A stretch of 64,000 bases of DNA from Bacteroidales bacterium (GTDB taxonomy: Bacteria > Bacteroidota > Bacteroidia > Bacteroidales > UBA932): positions 48,809 through 112,808 of the forward strand of contig JAQXOE010000002.1 in the NCBI GenBank assembly GCA_029098505.1. The letters are read 5' to 3'. Below, piece by piece: positions 17,131 to 26,389 of this stretch (positions within the stretch are counted from its first letter, which is position 1; the number at the start of each line of letters is the position of its first letter). A model generated the notes under the pieces. That model was not told where the DNA came from and did no database searches. It saw only the letters and a program-made list of their open reading frames with translations. The position numbers were made by a program, and so were the translations under genes.

Positions 17131-17984
17131 AAGTTGGAATAGCCGGTCTGGGTCTTATCGGGGGATCTATGGCCATTGACCTGAAACGCAAGCATTTCGC
17201 CGATGAAATCATCGGCGTCGAGAAGGACGGTGTCAATGCCGAAGCCGCGCTCAAAATCGGTCTCGCGGACAGGCTTGCATCTTTGGAAGAGGCAGCAGCC
17301 AAGTGCGACATTCTGGTTCTTGCTGTTCCCGTTGGCGCTGCGGTGAAAATGTTGCCTCAAGTGCTTGACATTTACGCAAAGGAGGGCAAGGATTGCCACA
17401 GAATAGTCATCGATGTGTGCTCAGTTAAGGAGCAGATGGTCAGAAGCGTCCACTATCACCCTATGCGCTCACACTATGTCTCGACCCATCCGATGGCGGG
17501 CACTGAGTACAGTGGTCCTTGGGCGGCTATGCCTGGGCTTTTTGACGGAAGGGCCTGCATACTGTGCAATAGCGAGGACTCTGACGCGAGAGCGCTTGGA
17601 ATGGTTGAGAAACTGTACGACACTCTGAATATGAGGATCATTTATATGAATGCCTCCAATCACGATGTTCACACCGCCTACGTATCCCACATCTCGCACG
17701 TCACTTCCTTTGCCCTGGCCCTAACGGTATTGGACAAGGAGAAAGATGAGAGACATATCTTTGACCTGGCTTCCGGAGGTTTCTCCTCTACAGTGAGACT
17801 GGCGAAGAGCAACGCAGATATGTGGGTCCCGATACTTTCTCAAAACAGGAACAACGTACTTCAAGTCATTGATACATATATCGAGAAGATGAAAGCTTTC
17901 AGGGATGCCATCGACGCCTATGACGAAGATGCCATCAGACAGCTCATTGAAGACGCAAACAGGATCAAACGAATAATCAGATAA
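17127..17984 (+). CDS. tyrA: Prephenate dehydrogenase
   Basis: A 285-residue protein with an N-terminal Rossmann fold (GLGLIGGSMAIDL) followed by DVCSVKEQM and the STHPMAGTEYSGP substrate segment, all typical of TyrA. It oxidises prephenate to 4-hydroxyphenylpyruvate with NAD or NADP for tyrosine synthesis. SHISHVTSFALA is the usual helical dimer segment. There is no ACT domain, so tyrosine control probably comes from elsewhere, for example the leader peptide. ATGA overlap with the aminotransferase. Confidence 0.95.
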   Translation: MKVGIAGLGLIGGSMAIDLKRKHFADEIIGVEKDGVNAEAALKIGLADRLASLEEAAAKCDILVLAVPVGAAVKMLPQVLDIYAKEGKDCHRIVIDVCSVKEQMVRSVHYHPMRSHYVSTHPMAGTEYSGPWAAMPGLFDGRACILCNSEDSDARALGMVEKLYDTLNMRIIYMNASNHDVHTAYVSHISHVTSFALALTVLDKEKDERHIFDLASGGFSSTVRLAKSNADMWVPILSQNRNNVLQVIDTYIEKMKAFRDAIDAYDEDAIRQLIEDANRIKRIIR

Positions 17985-17989
17985 ACATT

Positions 17990-19078
17990 ATGGCAGCAAA
18001 ATTAGACATCACTCCACTTTCGGAATGGGGATTCTTCACCCTTCCTAAGCCTTGTGTAATCGCAGGCCCCTGCAGTGCAGAATCGGAAGAGCAGCTTATG
18101 GAAACAGCCAGACAGCTTCACGAGCGCGGCATTCACGTACTCAGAGCAGGAATTTGGAAGCCACGCACCCACCCTGGATGTTTCGAGGGCATAGGTACGG
18201 AAGGGCTCAAATGGATGCAGAAGGCGAAGAAGGAATACGGCCTCAAAATCTGTACTGAAGTCGCTTCCGAAAAACACGTGTATGAATGTATCAAGCACGG
18301 TATCGATATGGTTTGGATAGGCGCCAGGACTACAACCAATCCTTTCCTTGTCCAGGAAATCGCAGAAGCTCTCCGCGACACTGACATTCCGGTGCTCGTA
18401 AAGAACCCTGCAAATCCAGACATTGACCTTTGGGTTGGCGCGCTTGAAAGATTGAACCGCGAAGGCATAAAAAAGCTCGGAATCATACACAGAGGCTTCT
18501 CATCATTCGAGGAAAAGAAGTACAGGAACTCTCCTCATTGGGAAGTGGCAGTAGAATTGAAGAGCCGCTATCCTGAACTTGCATTCTTCTGTGACCCGAG
18601 CCATATGGCAGGCTGTAAGGAATACATACCTGAACTCTCACAGAAGGCAATGAATATAGGCTTCGATGGCCTGATGGTGGAATCACACAACAATCCGGCT
18701 TGCGCGCTCAGCGATGCCAAACAGCAATATACACCTAAAGAACTGCTCGATATGCTATACAGTCTTACTGTCCGCAATCCTGACAGCGACGATGTCAAGT
18801 TCCAGGAGAGCATCGAACAGCTGAGAACCAGAATCGACTCCATCGACGAGGAATTGATCAGGACACTCAGTGCCCGTATGATGATCAGCCGCAAAATTGG
18901 ACAGATCAAGAAGGAGAGCAATGTGGCTATTGTTCAGACAAGCCGCTGGGAAAGCATACTTGAGAAAGTTCTCACTTCCGCTGACATATATGGATTGGAC
19001 AGGTCTTTCATCTCGAGTGTTTTCAATGCCATTCACGATGCTTCCGTACAGGAGCAGAACAAGATACTTTCAGAATAA
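17990..19078 (+). CDS. aroF: Bifunctional DAHP synthase - chorismate mutase
   Basis: This 362-residue fusion has DAHP synthase (type I-beta, KDSA-like) at residues 1-260 and an AroQ-type chorismate mutase at about 270-355. The synthase part shows VIAGPCSAES, LRAGIWKPRTHPG and FFCDPSHMAG. The mutase part shows IEQLRTRIDSIDEELIRTLSAR and SRKIGQIK with the basic active-site residues. It thus catalyses the first step of the shikimate pathway and the branch step to prephenate. This fusion is common in Bacteroidota; the mutase domain usually also acts in allosteric control. It closes the aromatic operon, and a terminator follows. Confidence 0.95.
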   Translation: MAAKLDITPLSEWGFFTLPKPCVIAGPCSAESEEQLMETARQLHERGIHVLRAGIWKPRTHPGCFEGIGTEGLKWMQKAKKEYGLKICTEVASEKHVYECIKHGIDMVWIGARTTTNPFLVQEIAEALRDTDIPVLVKNPANPDIDLWVGALERLNREGIKKLGIIHRGFSSFEEKKYRNSPHWEVAVELKSRYPELAFFCDPSHMAGCKEYIPELSQKAMNIGFDGLMVESHNNPACALSDAKQQYTPKELLDMLYSLTVRNPDSDDVKFQESIEQLRTRIDSIDEELIRTLSARMMISRKIGQIKKESNVAIVQTSRWESILEKVLTSADIYGLDRSFISSVFNAIHDASVQEQNKILSE

Positions 19079-19094
19079 TAATGAATATAATTTC

Positions 19095-19124
19095 AAAAGG
19101 CGGCTCAGTTTGAGTCGCCTTTTC
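19095..19124 (+). terminator. Terminator of the aromatic operon
   Basis: Arms 19095-19107 (AAAAGGCGGCTCA) and 19111-19123 pair over 13 bp with one G-U and a 3-base loop; the second arm ends in a U-tract. It lies 17 bases after the aroF stop codon and separates this operon from the arginine operon. Confidence 0.85.
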
Positions 19125-19133
19125 TTGTATATT

Positions 19134-19164
19134 TAGAATAATATTCATAAAATTGCATAAACTT
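19134..19164 (+). promoter_or_regulatory. Candidate ArgR operator upstream of the arginine operon
   Basis: AT-rich symmetric sequence precedes argR: GAATAATATTC (about 19136-19146), a palindrome around one central base, then TTGCATAAACTTTCAA (about 19153-19168). ARG boxes in other bacteria have the same flavour (TGAAT, four to six A/T, ATTCA). Autoregulation of an arginine repressor gene is common. No consensus TAnnTTTG was found here, so the promoter itself is not placed. Confidence 0.35.
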
Positions 19165-19189
19165 TCAATCGATATCAAGAACAGATAAG

Positions 19190-20182
19190 ATGAGTATCAA
19201 GGAAAACAGACAGTCCATAATAAGCGGAATAATCAATTCGAGCCACATTCGCACCCAGGAAGAGTTGGTTAAAGCGCTTCAGGAAAAAGGAATAGAAGTG
19301 GCCCAGGCTACACTTTCAAGGGATATTAAAGAACTTGGAGCCGTTAAGGTGCCGGATGATAAGGGATTCTATTACAAAATGCCATCTCCGGTAATTGCAA
19401 AAAACCCGATGAATGTCGACAGAATAGATATTTCCGGCCAGCTCTGTGTACTTCACGCCAAACCTGGTTTTGCTTCCGCCATTGCATCGGTCTTGGATGC
19501 AGCTGCTATAGATGGTGTGATGGGCACCATAGCAGGAGACGACACCATATTGCTGCTCCTCAGGGAAGACGCTGACAATATTCTTGTCGAGAATTCAGTC
19601 AAGGCAATTTTCAACATATCTGAGATTGTGGTCAGGACCGCAAACAGGGACGATGTAAAATATGCAGAAGATATATGCCGGGAGATTTTCATCTCTTCAC
19701 AGGAAAGGAAGACGGGTATTGCCAACAGGACTCCAGAATATATCAGCGAAAAGATTCTGGCCGGCAAGGCAGTGATCGCCCTCAGTTCCGATGGTGATTT
19801 TGCCGGCTTCTCTTACATAGAATCCTGGGGAGGAAAAAGTTTTGTAGCGACCTCGGGCCTTATTGTCGCCCATAAATATAGAGGTATGGGTATTGCCCGG
19901 AGGATAAAGGAACAGACCTTTATGCTGTCCCGAAAGCTTTTCCCACAGGCCAAAATATTTTCAATCACAACAGGAGCTGCTGTAATGAAGATGAATTATG
20001 ACTTCGGTTTCAGGCCCGTACCGTACAGCGAATTGACGGACGATCCGGAGTTCTGGAAGGGCTGCGAGGGCTGCCGCCATTTCGACATACTTAAGAGCCA
20101 CGATTACAAGATGTGCATCTGCACCGGACTCCTTTATGACCCCAAGGAGCATATTCACAAACAGCATAGCATAGAAGAATGA
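19190..20182 (+). CDS. argR: Fusion of arginine repressor (ArgR) with a GNAT N-acetyltransferase
   Basis: The 330-residue frame holds two full domains. Residues 1-143 are a complete ArgR: winged helix with TLSRDIKELG (41-50), then the oligomerisation and arginine-binding domain with GTIAGDDTILLLLRE (112-126). Residues 146-315 are a GNAT acetyltransferase; the acetyl-CoA loop is KYRGMGIARRI (229-239) and the C-terminus has Cys/His-rich stretches (GCEGCRHFD). As I recall, in Bacteroides these are two adjacent genes upstream of argG, the GNAT being the likely N-acyl (acetyl or succinyl) glutamate synthase. Here they are joined with almost no linker. The protein may both repress the operon and catalyse its first step. 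ATGA overlap with argG. Confidence 0.85.
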   Translation: MSIKENRQSIISGIINSSHIRTQEELVKALQEKGIEVAQATLSRDIKELGAVKVPDDKGFYYKMPSPVIAKNPMNVDRIDISGQLCVLHAKPGFASAIASVLDAAAIDGVMGTIAGDDTILLLLREDADNILVENSVKAIFNISEIVVRTANRDDVKYAEDICREIFISSQERKTGIANRTPEYISEKILAGKAVIALSSDGDFAGFSYIESWGGKSFVATSGLIVAHKYRGMGIARRIKEQTFMLSRKLFPQAKIFSITTGAAVMKMNYDFGFRPVPYSELTDDPEFWKGCEGCRHFDILKSHDYKMCICTGLLYDPKEHIHKQHSIEE

Positions 20183-21393
20183 TAAATATGGAAAAGAAGA
20201 AGAAAGTAGTTGTAGCCTTCAGCGGAGGCCTTGACACATCATACACAGTGATGTACCTTGCCAAGGAAAAAGGCTATGAAGTATATGCCGCCTGCGCCAA
20301 TACTGGAGGATTCAGTGCCGAACAGCTCAAGGCAAATGAAGAAAATGCATACAAGCTTGGAGCCGTCAGCTACATAACCCTCGACGTCACCAGGGAGTAT
20401 TATGAGAAGAGCTTGAAATATATGATTTTCGGCAATGTACTCAGAAACGGAACCTACCCCATTTCAGTGTCATCCGAAAGAATCTTCCAGGGCATTGCAA
20501 TAGCCAAATATGCCAATGAAATAGGTGCGGATGCCATTGCACACGGATCGACGGGCGCAGGCAACGATCAGGTCCGCTTCGATATGACCTTCCTCGTAAT
20601 GTGCCCGAATATGGAAATCATCACCCTGACGAGAGACTCCAACCTGAGTCGCCAGGAAGAGGTGGATTATCTCAATGCCCACGGCTATTTCGCCGACTTT
20701 ACCAAGCTTAAGTATTCTTACAATGTAGGAATTTGGGGCACTTCAATCTGCGGAGGAGAGATTCTCGATTCGAAGCAGGGACTCCCTGAAAGCGCCTACC
20801 TTAAGCAGGTCACCAAGAGCGGCAGCGAAGTCCTCAGCCTGGGTTTCGAGAAAGGCGAGCTTACCGAGGTTAACGGGGTTAAATACGAAGACAGGATAAA
20901 GGCCATTCAGGCCGTTGAAGAAATAGGTTCCGCCTACGGAATCGGCCGTGATATGCACGTTGGAGACACCATCATTGGCATCAAGGGAAGAGTCGGTTTC
21001 GAAGCTGCTGCGCCTATGCTCATTATCGGCGCCCACAAGTTCCTCGAGAAGTACACCCTCAGCAAATGGCAGCAATACTGGAAAGAGCAGGTAGCCAATT
21101 GGTACGGAATGTTCCTCCACGAGAGTCAGTATTTGGAACCGGTAATGCCTGATATTGAGGCAATGTTGACCAGCAGCCAGCGCAATGTCAACGGAACTGT
21201 CACTCTCGAACTAAGGCCCCTCAGCTTCTCCACCATTGGAGTCGATTCCCCTGACGACCTTGTAAAGAACAAGCTCGGAGAATATGGCGAAGGCGCGAAG
21301 GGATGGACTTCCGAAGAGGCCAAGGGCTTCATCAAAATAAGCAGCAATCCGCTGCGCGCATACTATCTCGCCCATCCTGACGAAGAAAGATAA
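20179..21393 (+). CDS. argG: Argininosuccinate synthase
   Basis: A 404-residue enzyme joining citrulline and aspartate with ATP. The N-terminal ATP-pyrophosphatase signature VVAFSGGLDTSYTVMYLAKE is intact, and HGSTGAGNDQVRFD is the citrulline/aspartate-binding segment. A second ATG at 20188 would give MEKKKKVVV and could be the true start. It overlaps the argR fusion gene by four bases and is followed one base later by argC. Confidence 0.95.
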   Translation: MINMEKKKKVVVAFSGGLDTSYTVMYLAKEKGYEVYAACANTGGFSAEQLKANEENAYKLGAVSYITLDVTREYYEKSLKYMIFGNVLRNGTYPISVSSERIFQGIAIAKYANEIGADAIAHGSTGAGNDQVRFDMTFLVMCPNMEIITLTRDSNLSRQEEVDYLNAHGYFADFTKLKYSYNVGIWGTSICGGEILDSKQGLPESAYLKQVTKSGSEVLSLGFEKGELTEVNGVKYEDRIKAIQAVEEIGSAYGIGRDMHVGDTIIGIKGRVGFEAAAPMLIIGAHKFLEKYTLSKWQQYWKEQVANWYGMFLHESQYLEPVMPDIEAMLTSSQRNVNGTVTLELRPLSFSTIGVDSPDDLVKNKLGEYGEGAKGWTSEEAKGFIKISSNPLRAYYLAHPDEER

Positions 21394-21394
21394 T

Positions 21395-22387
21395 ATGGTT
21401 AGAGTCGGAATACTTGGAGCCGCCGGATACACGGGCGGAGAGCTTATCAGGCTGCTCATCAATCACCCTGAAGCGGAAATCGTCTTTGCAAACAGCTCAT
21501 CGAATGCGGGCAATTCCATCAGTGATGTCCACGGAGGGCTGCTTGGCGATACTGAATTGAAATTCTGCGCCGACCTGCCTTTCGATGACGTTGACGTCCT
21601 GTTCTTTTGTTTCGGGCACGGAAAGAGTGCCGAATTCCTGAAGGAGCACAGAATCCCGGAAAGGGTAAAAATCATTGACCTCGCTCAGGATTTCCGCATT
21701 GCCGCTCCCGAGCACGACTTCGTCTACGGTTTGCCGGAATTGCACAGGGAACTCATCAAAGGATGCAAGCATCTGGCCAACCCCGGCTGCTTCGCCACCT
21801 GCATCCAATTGGGGCTGCTGCCACTGGCTAAGGCGGGACTGTTGGTCAATGACGTCTGTGTCAATGCCATAACAGGAAGTACGGGAGCCGGGCAGAAACC
21901 GGGCGCCACAACCCACTTCAGCTGGAGAGAAGGGAATATCAGCATATATAAGGTATTCACCCACCAGCATCTTCACGAGATAAAGCAATCTCTTACAGAG
22001 ATCCAGGGAGAATTGAAAGCGGCCATCGATTTCATCCCTTATCGCGGAGACTTTACCAGGGGCATATTCTGCACCGAACTTGTCCGCTTCAACGGCGAAG
22101 AGGGCAGCCTGGGCAATCCTGATGAATCTACCCTCGTAAGGCTATACAAGGACTTCTATGCCAATGCGGCCTTCACCCACTACTCGGACAGGGAACTGGA
22201 CCTCAAGCAGGTCGTCAACACAAACAAGGCCCTCGTCCACATACAGAAATTCGGGAACAAGGCCGTCATCACCAGCGTTGTCGACAACCTCCTCAAGGGC
22301 GCTGTCGGACAGGCAGTACAGAATATGAACCTAATGTTCGGGCTGGATGAGACCTGTGGTCTCAAGTTAAAGGCTTCGGCATTCTAA
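21395..22387 (+). CDS. argC: N-acyl-gamma-glutamyl-phosphate reductase
   Basis: A 330-residue NADPH-dependent reductase. The N-terminal GILGAAGYTGGELIRLL is the nucleotide-binding loop, and NPGCFATCIQLGLLPL holds the catalytic Cys. It reduces N-acyl-glutamyl phosphate to the semialdehyde. Given the ArgF' type in this operon the acyl group is probably succinyl rather than acetyl. It sits in the order G-C-D-F'-B-E-H. Confidence 0.95.
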   Translation: MVRVGILGAAGYTGGELIRLLINHPEAEIVFANSSSNAGNSISDVHGGLLGDTELKFCADLPFDDVDVLFFCFGHGKSAEFLKEHRIPERVKIIDLAQDFRIAAPEHDFVYGLPELHRELIKGCKHLANPGCFATCIQLGLLPLAKAGLLVNDVCVNAITGSTGAGQKPGATTHFSWREGNISIYKVFTHQHLHEIKQSLTEIQGELKAAIDFIPYRGDFTRGIFCTELVRFNGEEGSLGNPDESTLVRLYKDFYANAAFTHYSDRELDLKQVVNTNKALVHIQKFGNKAVITSVVDNLLKGAVGQAVQNMNLMFGLDETCGLKLKASAF

Positions 22388-22397
22388 ACACTTGAAT

Positions 22398-23528
22398 ATG
22401 AATCTTTTTGACGTATATTCATTATTTGATGTAACACCCGTGGAAGCCAAGGGATGCAGGGTATGGGACGATAAGGGCCAGGAATATCTGGACCTGTACG
22501 GAGGACATGCCGTCATCTCAATAGGGCACAGCCACCCCGATTACATCAAAGCCATCACCAGTCAGCTTTCCAAAATAGGCTTCTATTCCAACAGCGTCAT
22601 CAATCCGCTTCAGGAGCAACTGGCCGGAAAACTTGGCAAAGCCTGCGGATATGAAGACTACTCCCTCTTCCTGGACAATTCGGGAGCCGAATCCAATGAA
22701 AATGCAGTGAAGCTCGCCTCCTTCCATACCGGCAAGGACAGGGTTATTGCCTTTCGCAAGAGCTTTCACGGACGTACTTCGGGCGCTGTCGCATTGACCG
22801 ACAATCCTAGCATCGTCTCCCCTTTCAACTCGCATCACAAGGTCAGTTTCTGCGAATTGAACAATACCGGTCAGGTGGAGGATGAACTGAAGAAGGGGGA
22901 TGTTGCGGCTGTAATAATAGAAGGTATTCAGGGTTGCGGCGGCATTAATCTTCCGGGAGACACTTTTTTGAAGGAACTTGAGAGTCTTTGCAAGCTATAC
23001 GGGGCCGTCCTTATCCTGGATGAAGTACAGAGCGGATACGGCCGCACCGGTAAGTTCTTCGCTCACCAATGGGCGGGCATCAGGCCAGGCATCATTACTA
23101 TGGGCAAAGGCATTGCCAACGGTTTCCCTTGCGGCGGAATACTCATTGCCCCTGAATTCAAGGCGGGCAAGGGTATGCTGGGCACGACCTTCGGAGGCAA
23201 CTATCTCGCAATGGCAGCGGCCCTTTCTGTACTTGACATAATGGAGAAGGAGAATCTGGTCAAAAATGCAGGTGATATTGGAGCATACATCAAGGCCGGA
23301 ATACCGGCATCCCCGCGCATCAAGGAAGTACGCGGCAAGGGTTTGATGCTCGGAATTGAGTTCAATGAGGAAGTTGCTCCTCTGAGAAAAGCCCTGCTCT
23401 TCGACAAACACATATTCACGGGAGTCGCTGGCAAGAATATGATAAGGCTGCTCGCTCCCCTCTGCTTAAGCAAAGCTGAAGCGGACGAATTCATCAAAGC
23501 ATTCACAGAAGTAATCCAAGAAAATTAA
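22398..23528 (+). CDS. argD: N-acylornithine aminotransferase
   Basis: This 376-residue class III PLP aminotransferase has the motifs LYGGHAVISIGHSHP, LDNSGAESNENAVKLA, FRKSFHGRT, ILDEVQSGYGRTG and GKGIANGFPCG (PLP lysine). It transaminates N-acylglutamate semialdehyde to N-acylornithine. The ATG at 22398 is preferred over a TTG two codons earlier. It lies 10 bases after argC. Confidence 0.95.
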   Translation: MNLFDVYSLFDVTPVEAKGCRVWDDKGQEYLDLYGGHAVISIGHSHPDYIKAITSQLSKIGFYSNSVINPLQEQLAGKLGKACGYEDYSLFLDNSGAESNENAVKLASFHTGKDRVIAFRKSFHGRTSGAVALTDNPSIVSPFNSHHKVSFCELNNTGQVEDELKKGDVAAVIIEGIQGCGGINLPGDTFLKELESLCKLYGAVLILDEVQSGYGRTGKFFAHQWAGIRPGIITMGKGIANGFPCGGILIAPEFKAGKGMLGTTFGGNYLAMAAALSVLDIMEKENLVKNAGDIGAYIKAGIPASPRIKEVRGKGLMLGIEFNEEVAPLRKALLFDKHIFTGVAGKNMIRLLAPLCLSKAEADEFIKAFTEVIQEN

Positions 23529-23530
23529 TT

Positions 23531-24499
23531 ATGAGATCATTCTTTCACGTATCGGATATTGGAGACCTCAGGGCTGCCTTGGAAGAGGCTAAACAGGTCC
23601 AGGCGACTCCTTTCGCCTGGAAGAAATTGGGTGAGAACAAGACCATAATGCTCGTTTTTTTCAATAGTAGTCTGCGCACCAGGCTCAGCAGTCAGAAAGC
23701 AGCCCTGAATCTGGGGATGAACCCGATAGTACTCAATATCGGCCAGGACAGCTGGAAACTTGAAACTGAGATGGGTGTGATAATGGACGGGGACAAATCT
23801 GAGCATCTCAAGGAGGCGATTCCGGTAATGGCGAGCTATTGCGACATAATTGGCGTACGCTCCTTTGCCGGCCTTTGTGACAGGGATTTCGACTATAGGG
23901 AAAGCGTGCTCCAACAGTTTGTGGAATATAGCGGCAAACCTGTAATCAGCCTTGAGTCTGCAACAGTGCATCCTTGCCAGGCCCTTGCGGATCTCATTAC
24001 CATAGAAGAATATAAGAAGAAGGAAAGACCAAAGGTGGTTCTCACTTGGGCTCCGCATCCAAAGGCCCTGCCTCAAGCTGTTCCGAATTCCTTTGCAGAG
24101 TGGATGAATGCAGCAGACGTTGAGTTTGTAATCACCCATCCTCAAGGCTACGAGCTGGCCCCCGAGTTCGCCGGCAAGGCAAGGGTGGAGTATGACCAGA
24201 TGAAGGCCCTGGAAGGAGCTGATTTCGTGTATGCAAAAAACTGGAGCTGTCCGGGGGTCAGCGACCCTGCCAAGTACGGACAAATCCTATCCAAGGATAT
24301 GGCTTGGACCATTGACGCCAAGCATATGGCCGTTACCGACAATGCCTTCTTTATGCACTGCCTTCCAGTACGAAGGAATATGATAGTAACGGACGAAGTT
24401 ATTGACTCCCCTGCCAGCCTCGTGATTCCAGAAGCTGCAAACAGAGTCGTTTCCGCCCAGCTCGTAATGAAAAGAATGCTCGAAGGACTTCAGGCATAA
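23531..24499 (+). CDS. argF': N-acylornithine carbamoyltransferase, probably N-succinylornithine-specific (ArgF')
   Basis: A 322-residue transcarbamylase of the Bacteroides/Xanthomonas ArgF' clade, not the ordinary ornithine type. The carbamoyl-phosphate loop is FFNSSLRTRLS (the S-x-R-T motif), and HCLPVRRNMIVTD is the C-terminal substrate loop. In published work on this clade, one residue after MDGDK separates acetylornithine (Glu) from succinylornithine enzymes (Pro in B. fragilis; Ser also permits succinyl use). Here residue 90, in MDGDKSEHL, is Ser, which supports succinylornithine; the alignment is from memory. It is followed by argB after 2 bases. Confidence 0.9.
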   Translation: MRSFFHVSDIGDLRAALEEAKQVQATPFAWKKLGENKTIMLVFFNSSLRTRLSSQKAALNLGMNPIVLNIGQDSWKLETEMGVIMDGDKSEHLKEAIPVMASYCDIIGVRSFAGLCDRDFDYRESVLQQFVEYSGKPVISLESATVHPCQALADLITIEEYKKKERPKVVLTWAPHPKALPQAVPNSFAEWMNAADVEFVITHPQGYELAPEFAGKARVEYDQMKALEGADFVYAKNWSCPGVSDPAKYGQILSKDMAWTIDAKHMAVTDNAFFMHCLPVRRNMIVTDEVIDSPASLVIPEAANRVVSAQLVMKRMLEGLQA

Positions 24500-24501
24500 C
24501 T

Positions 24502-25296
24502 ATGATAAAGGTAATCAAGATAGGCGGGAACGTAGTGGACAAGCCCGCAATGCTGGATAGCTTCTGCAAGGATTTTGCCCGTCTGGAGGGTCCTAAGGTG
24601 CTTGTCCACGGAGGAGGAGTATTGGCCAGCAGCATACAGAAGGCTTTAGGACATGAAGCCGTAAAAATTGAAGGACGCCGTGTAACGGATGAAGAGACCC
24701 TCAAGGCTGTCACGATGGTATATTCAGGCTGGTGCAACAAAAACATTACCGCCAAACTTCAGGCTTGCGGGTGCAATGCTATAGGTCTGTCCGGTTGTGA
24801 TGCATCAGTAATAAAGGCGAAAAGAAGGGCGCCGAAGCTCCTGTCTGACGGAGTTACACTCGTCGATTACGGCTTTGTGGGAGATGTCAAGCCAGAATCA
24901 GTCAATACTGCTTTCCTGCATAGTTTGCTTGACCTGGGTCTTGTTCCTGTCCTCTGTGCCATCAATCACGACGGAGAAGGCCAGCTCCTGAACACGAATG
25001 CCGACACCATTGCCTCAAGTGTAGCCGCGGCACTGAAAGCGTCCTTGACCTATTGCTTCGAAAAAGAAGGCGTCCTTTATGACAAGGACGACGAGGGCAG
25101 TGTCATTCCTGTCATTGACACTAAACTTTATGAAAGGCTCAAAGCGGAAGGAAGAGTGGCTGAGGGGATGATTCCGAAGCTGGATAATTCATTCCAGGCA
25201 ATGAGACAGGGAGTCCGGGAAGTGATAATAAAACACGCATCACGACTGAACGAGCGAAGCGGCAGCCTTCTAACACTCACAGACTATGAAAAATAG
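24502..25296 (+). CDS. argB: N-acylglutamate kinase
   Basis: A 264-residue amino acid kinase. The N-terminal VIKIGGNVVD and LVHGGGVLASS form the ATP-phosphate and substrate-binding loops; INADTI-type sequence appears as TNADTIASSVAAAL, and GMIPKLDNSFQAM is the usual C-terminal motif. It phosphorylates N-acylglutamate. The classical arginine-sensing N-terminal helix is absent, so feedback control by arginine is not expected at this enzyme. Its end overlaps argE by 11 bases. Confidence 0.93.
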   Translation: MIKVIKIGGNVVDKPAMLDSFCKDFARLEGPKVLVHGGGVLASSIQKALGHEAVKIEGRRVTDEETLKAVTMVYSGWCNKNITAKLQACGCNAIGLSGCDASVIKAKRRAPKLLSDGVTLVDYGFVGDVKPESVNTAFLHSLLDLGLVPVLCAINHDGEGQLLNTNADTIASSVAAALKASLTYCFEKEGVLYDKDDEGSVIPVIDTKLYERLKAEGRVAEGMIPKLDNSFQAMRQGVREVIIKHASRLNERSGSLLTLTDYEK

Positions 25297-26389
25297 GGCC
25301 TTACTTCAAGATGCACTTACCCTGCTGCGGGAAATGGTAAGAACAAGTTCCCTCTCGCGTCAGGAAGAACAGGTCTGCGGACTTATCAGCGCATCACTCG
25401 ACTCCTGGAGCATAAAGCATCTTGTACGCAGGAACAATATCATTGCCGTCAACAGGCATTTCAATCCGGCATTGAAAACTCTGGCACTGGATGCGCACAT
25501 CGACACAGTTCCCGCCAATCAGGGCTACACCCGCGACCCTTTCTATCCCGGAGACGAGACGGATGTCATTTACGGTCTGGGCTCGAATGATGATGGAGGC
25601 AGTGTAGTATCGATGATTGCAGCCTTCCGCCATTTCTACGAGGCCGTCGGACTCCCCTTCAATCTGATGCTTGTACTCAGTTGCGAAGAGGAATGTTCGG
25701 GCCCGAACGGAGCGCGTTGGCTTTACGGAGAAGGAGGATATTTCGAGCTTGAGGGGGAATTGCCTATGCCTGAATGGGTTATTGTTGGCGAACCGACAGG
25801 AATGAAGGCTGCGGTAAGCGAAAGGGGGCTGTTGGTAATAGACGCACAGGCCCACGGAGTCAGCGGTCACGTTGCTAGGAACGAAGGGGTCAATGCCCTG
25901 TACATCGCCCTGGATGACATCAACGTTCTCAGGCAGCACCGCTTCAGCAGACATTCGGAGCTGATGGGAGAAGTCAGAATGAATGTCACAATGATTCAAG
26001 CCGGCAAGGTGCACAATGTCGTGCCTGATAGTTGCGATTTCGTCATTGACATCAGGCCTACGGAGCAATACACGAACGCCGAGATTCTGGAAGAGCTGCA
26101 GGGACTCTGCAACAGCTCACTCAAAGCGAGGAATCTTGCAAATCGCTCGTCAGCAGTCGTGCCAGGCTCGGAGCTGCTATCCAGAGTGAAGGCAATGGAA
26201 ATTGAAACTTTCTCATCTCCAACCACTTCCGATTGGATGCTGATTAGAAGCGATGCCATCAAGATGGGCCCCGGCGACAGTTCCCGTTCTCACAAAGCCG
26301 ACGAATACATAAGGATAGAGGAAATATCGGAAGCAATTGACATATACATATCATTTATCGGACAATTTTATGGCAACACTGTGGAATAA
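25286..26389 (+). CDS. argE: N-acylornithine deacylase (M20 family)
   Basis: This 367-residue M20 metallohydrolase has the zinc-binding motifs LDAHIDTVPAN, GLGSNDDGGSV and LSCEEECSGPNGA with the catalytic Glu, and the dimerisation domain with GVSGHVARNEGVNAL. It removes the acyl group from acylcitrulline or acylornithine; with ArgF' the substrate is probably N-succinylcitrulline. It overlaps argB by 11 and argH by 20 bases. Confidence 0.9.
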   Translation: MKNRALLQDALTLLREMVRTSSLSRQEEQVCGLISASLDSWSIKHLVRRNNIIAVNRHFNPALKTLALDAHIDTVPANQGYTRDPFYPGDETDVIYGLGSNDDGGSVVSMIAAFRHFYEAVGLPFNLMLVLSCEEECSGPNGARWLYGEGGYFELEGELPMPEWVIVGEPTGMKAAVSERGLLVIDAQAHGVSGHVARNEGVNALYIALDDINVLRQHRFSRHSELMGEVRMNVTMIQAGKVHNVVPDSCDFVIDIRPTEQYTNAEILEELQGLCNSSLKARNLANRSSAVVPGSELLSRVKAMEIETFSSPTTSDWMLIRSDAIKMGPGDSSRSHKADEYIRIEEISEAIDIYISFIGQFYGNTVE

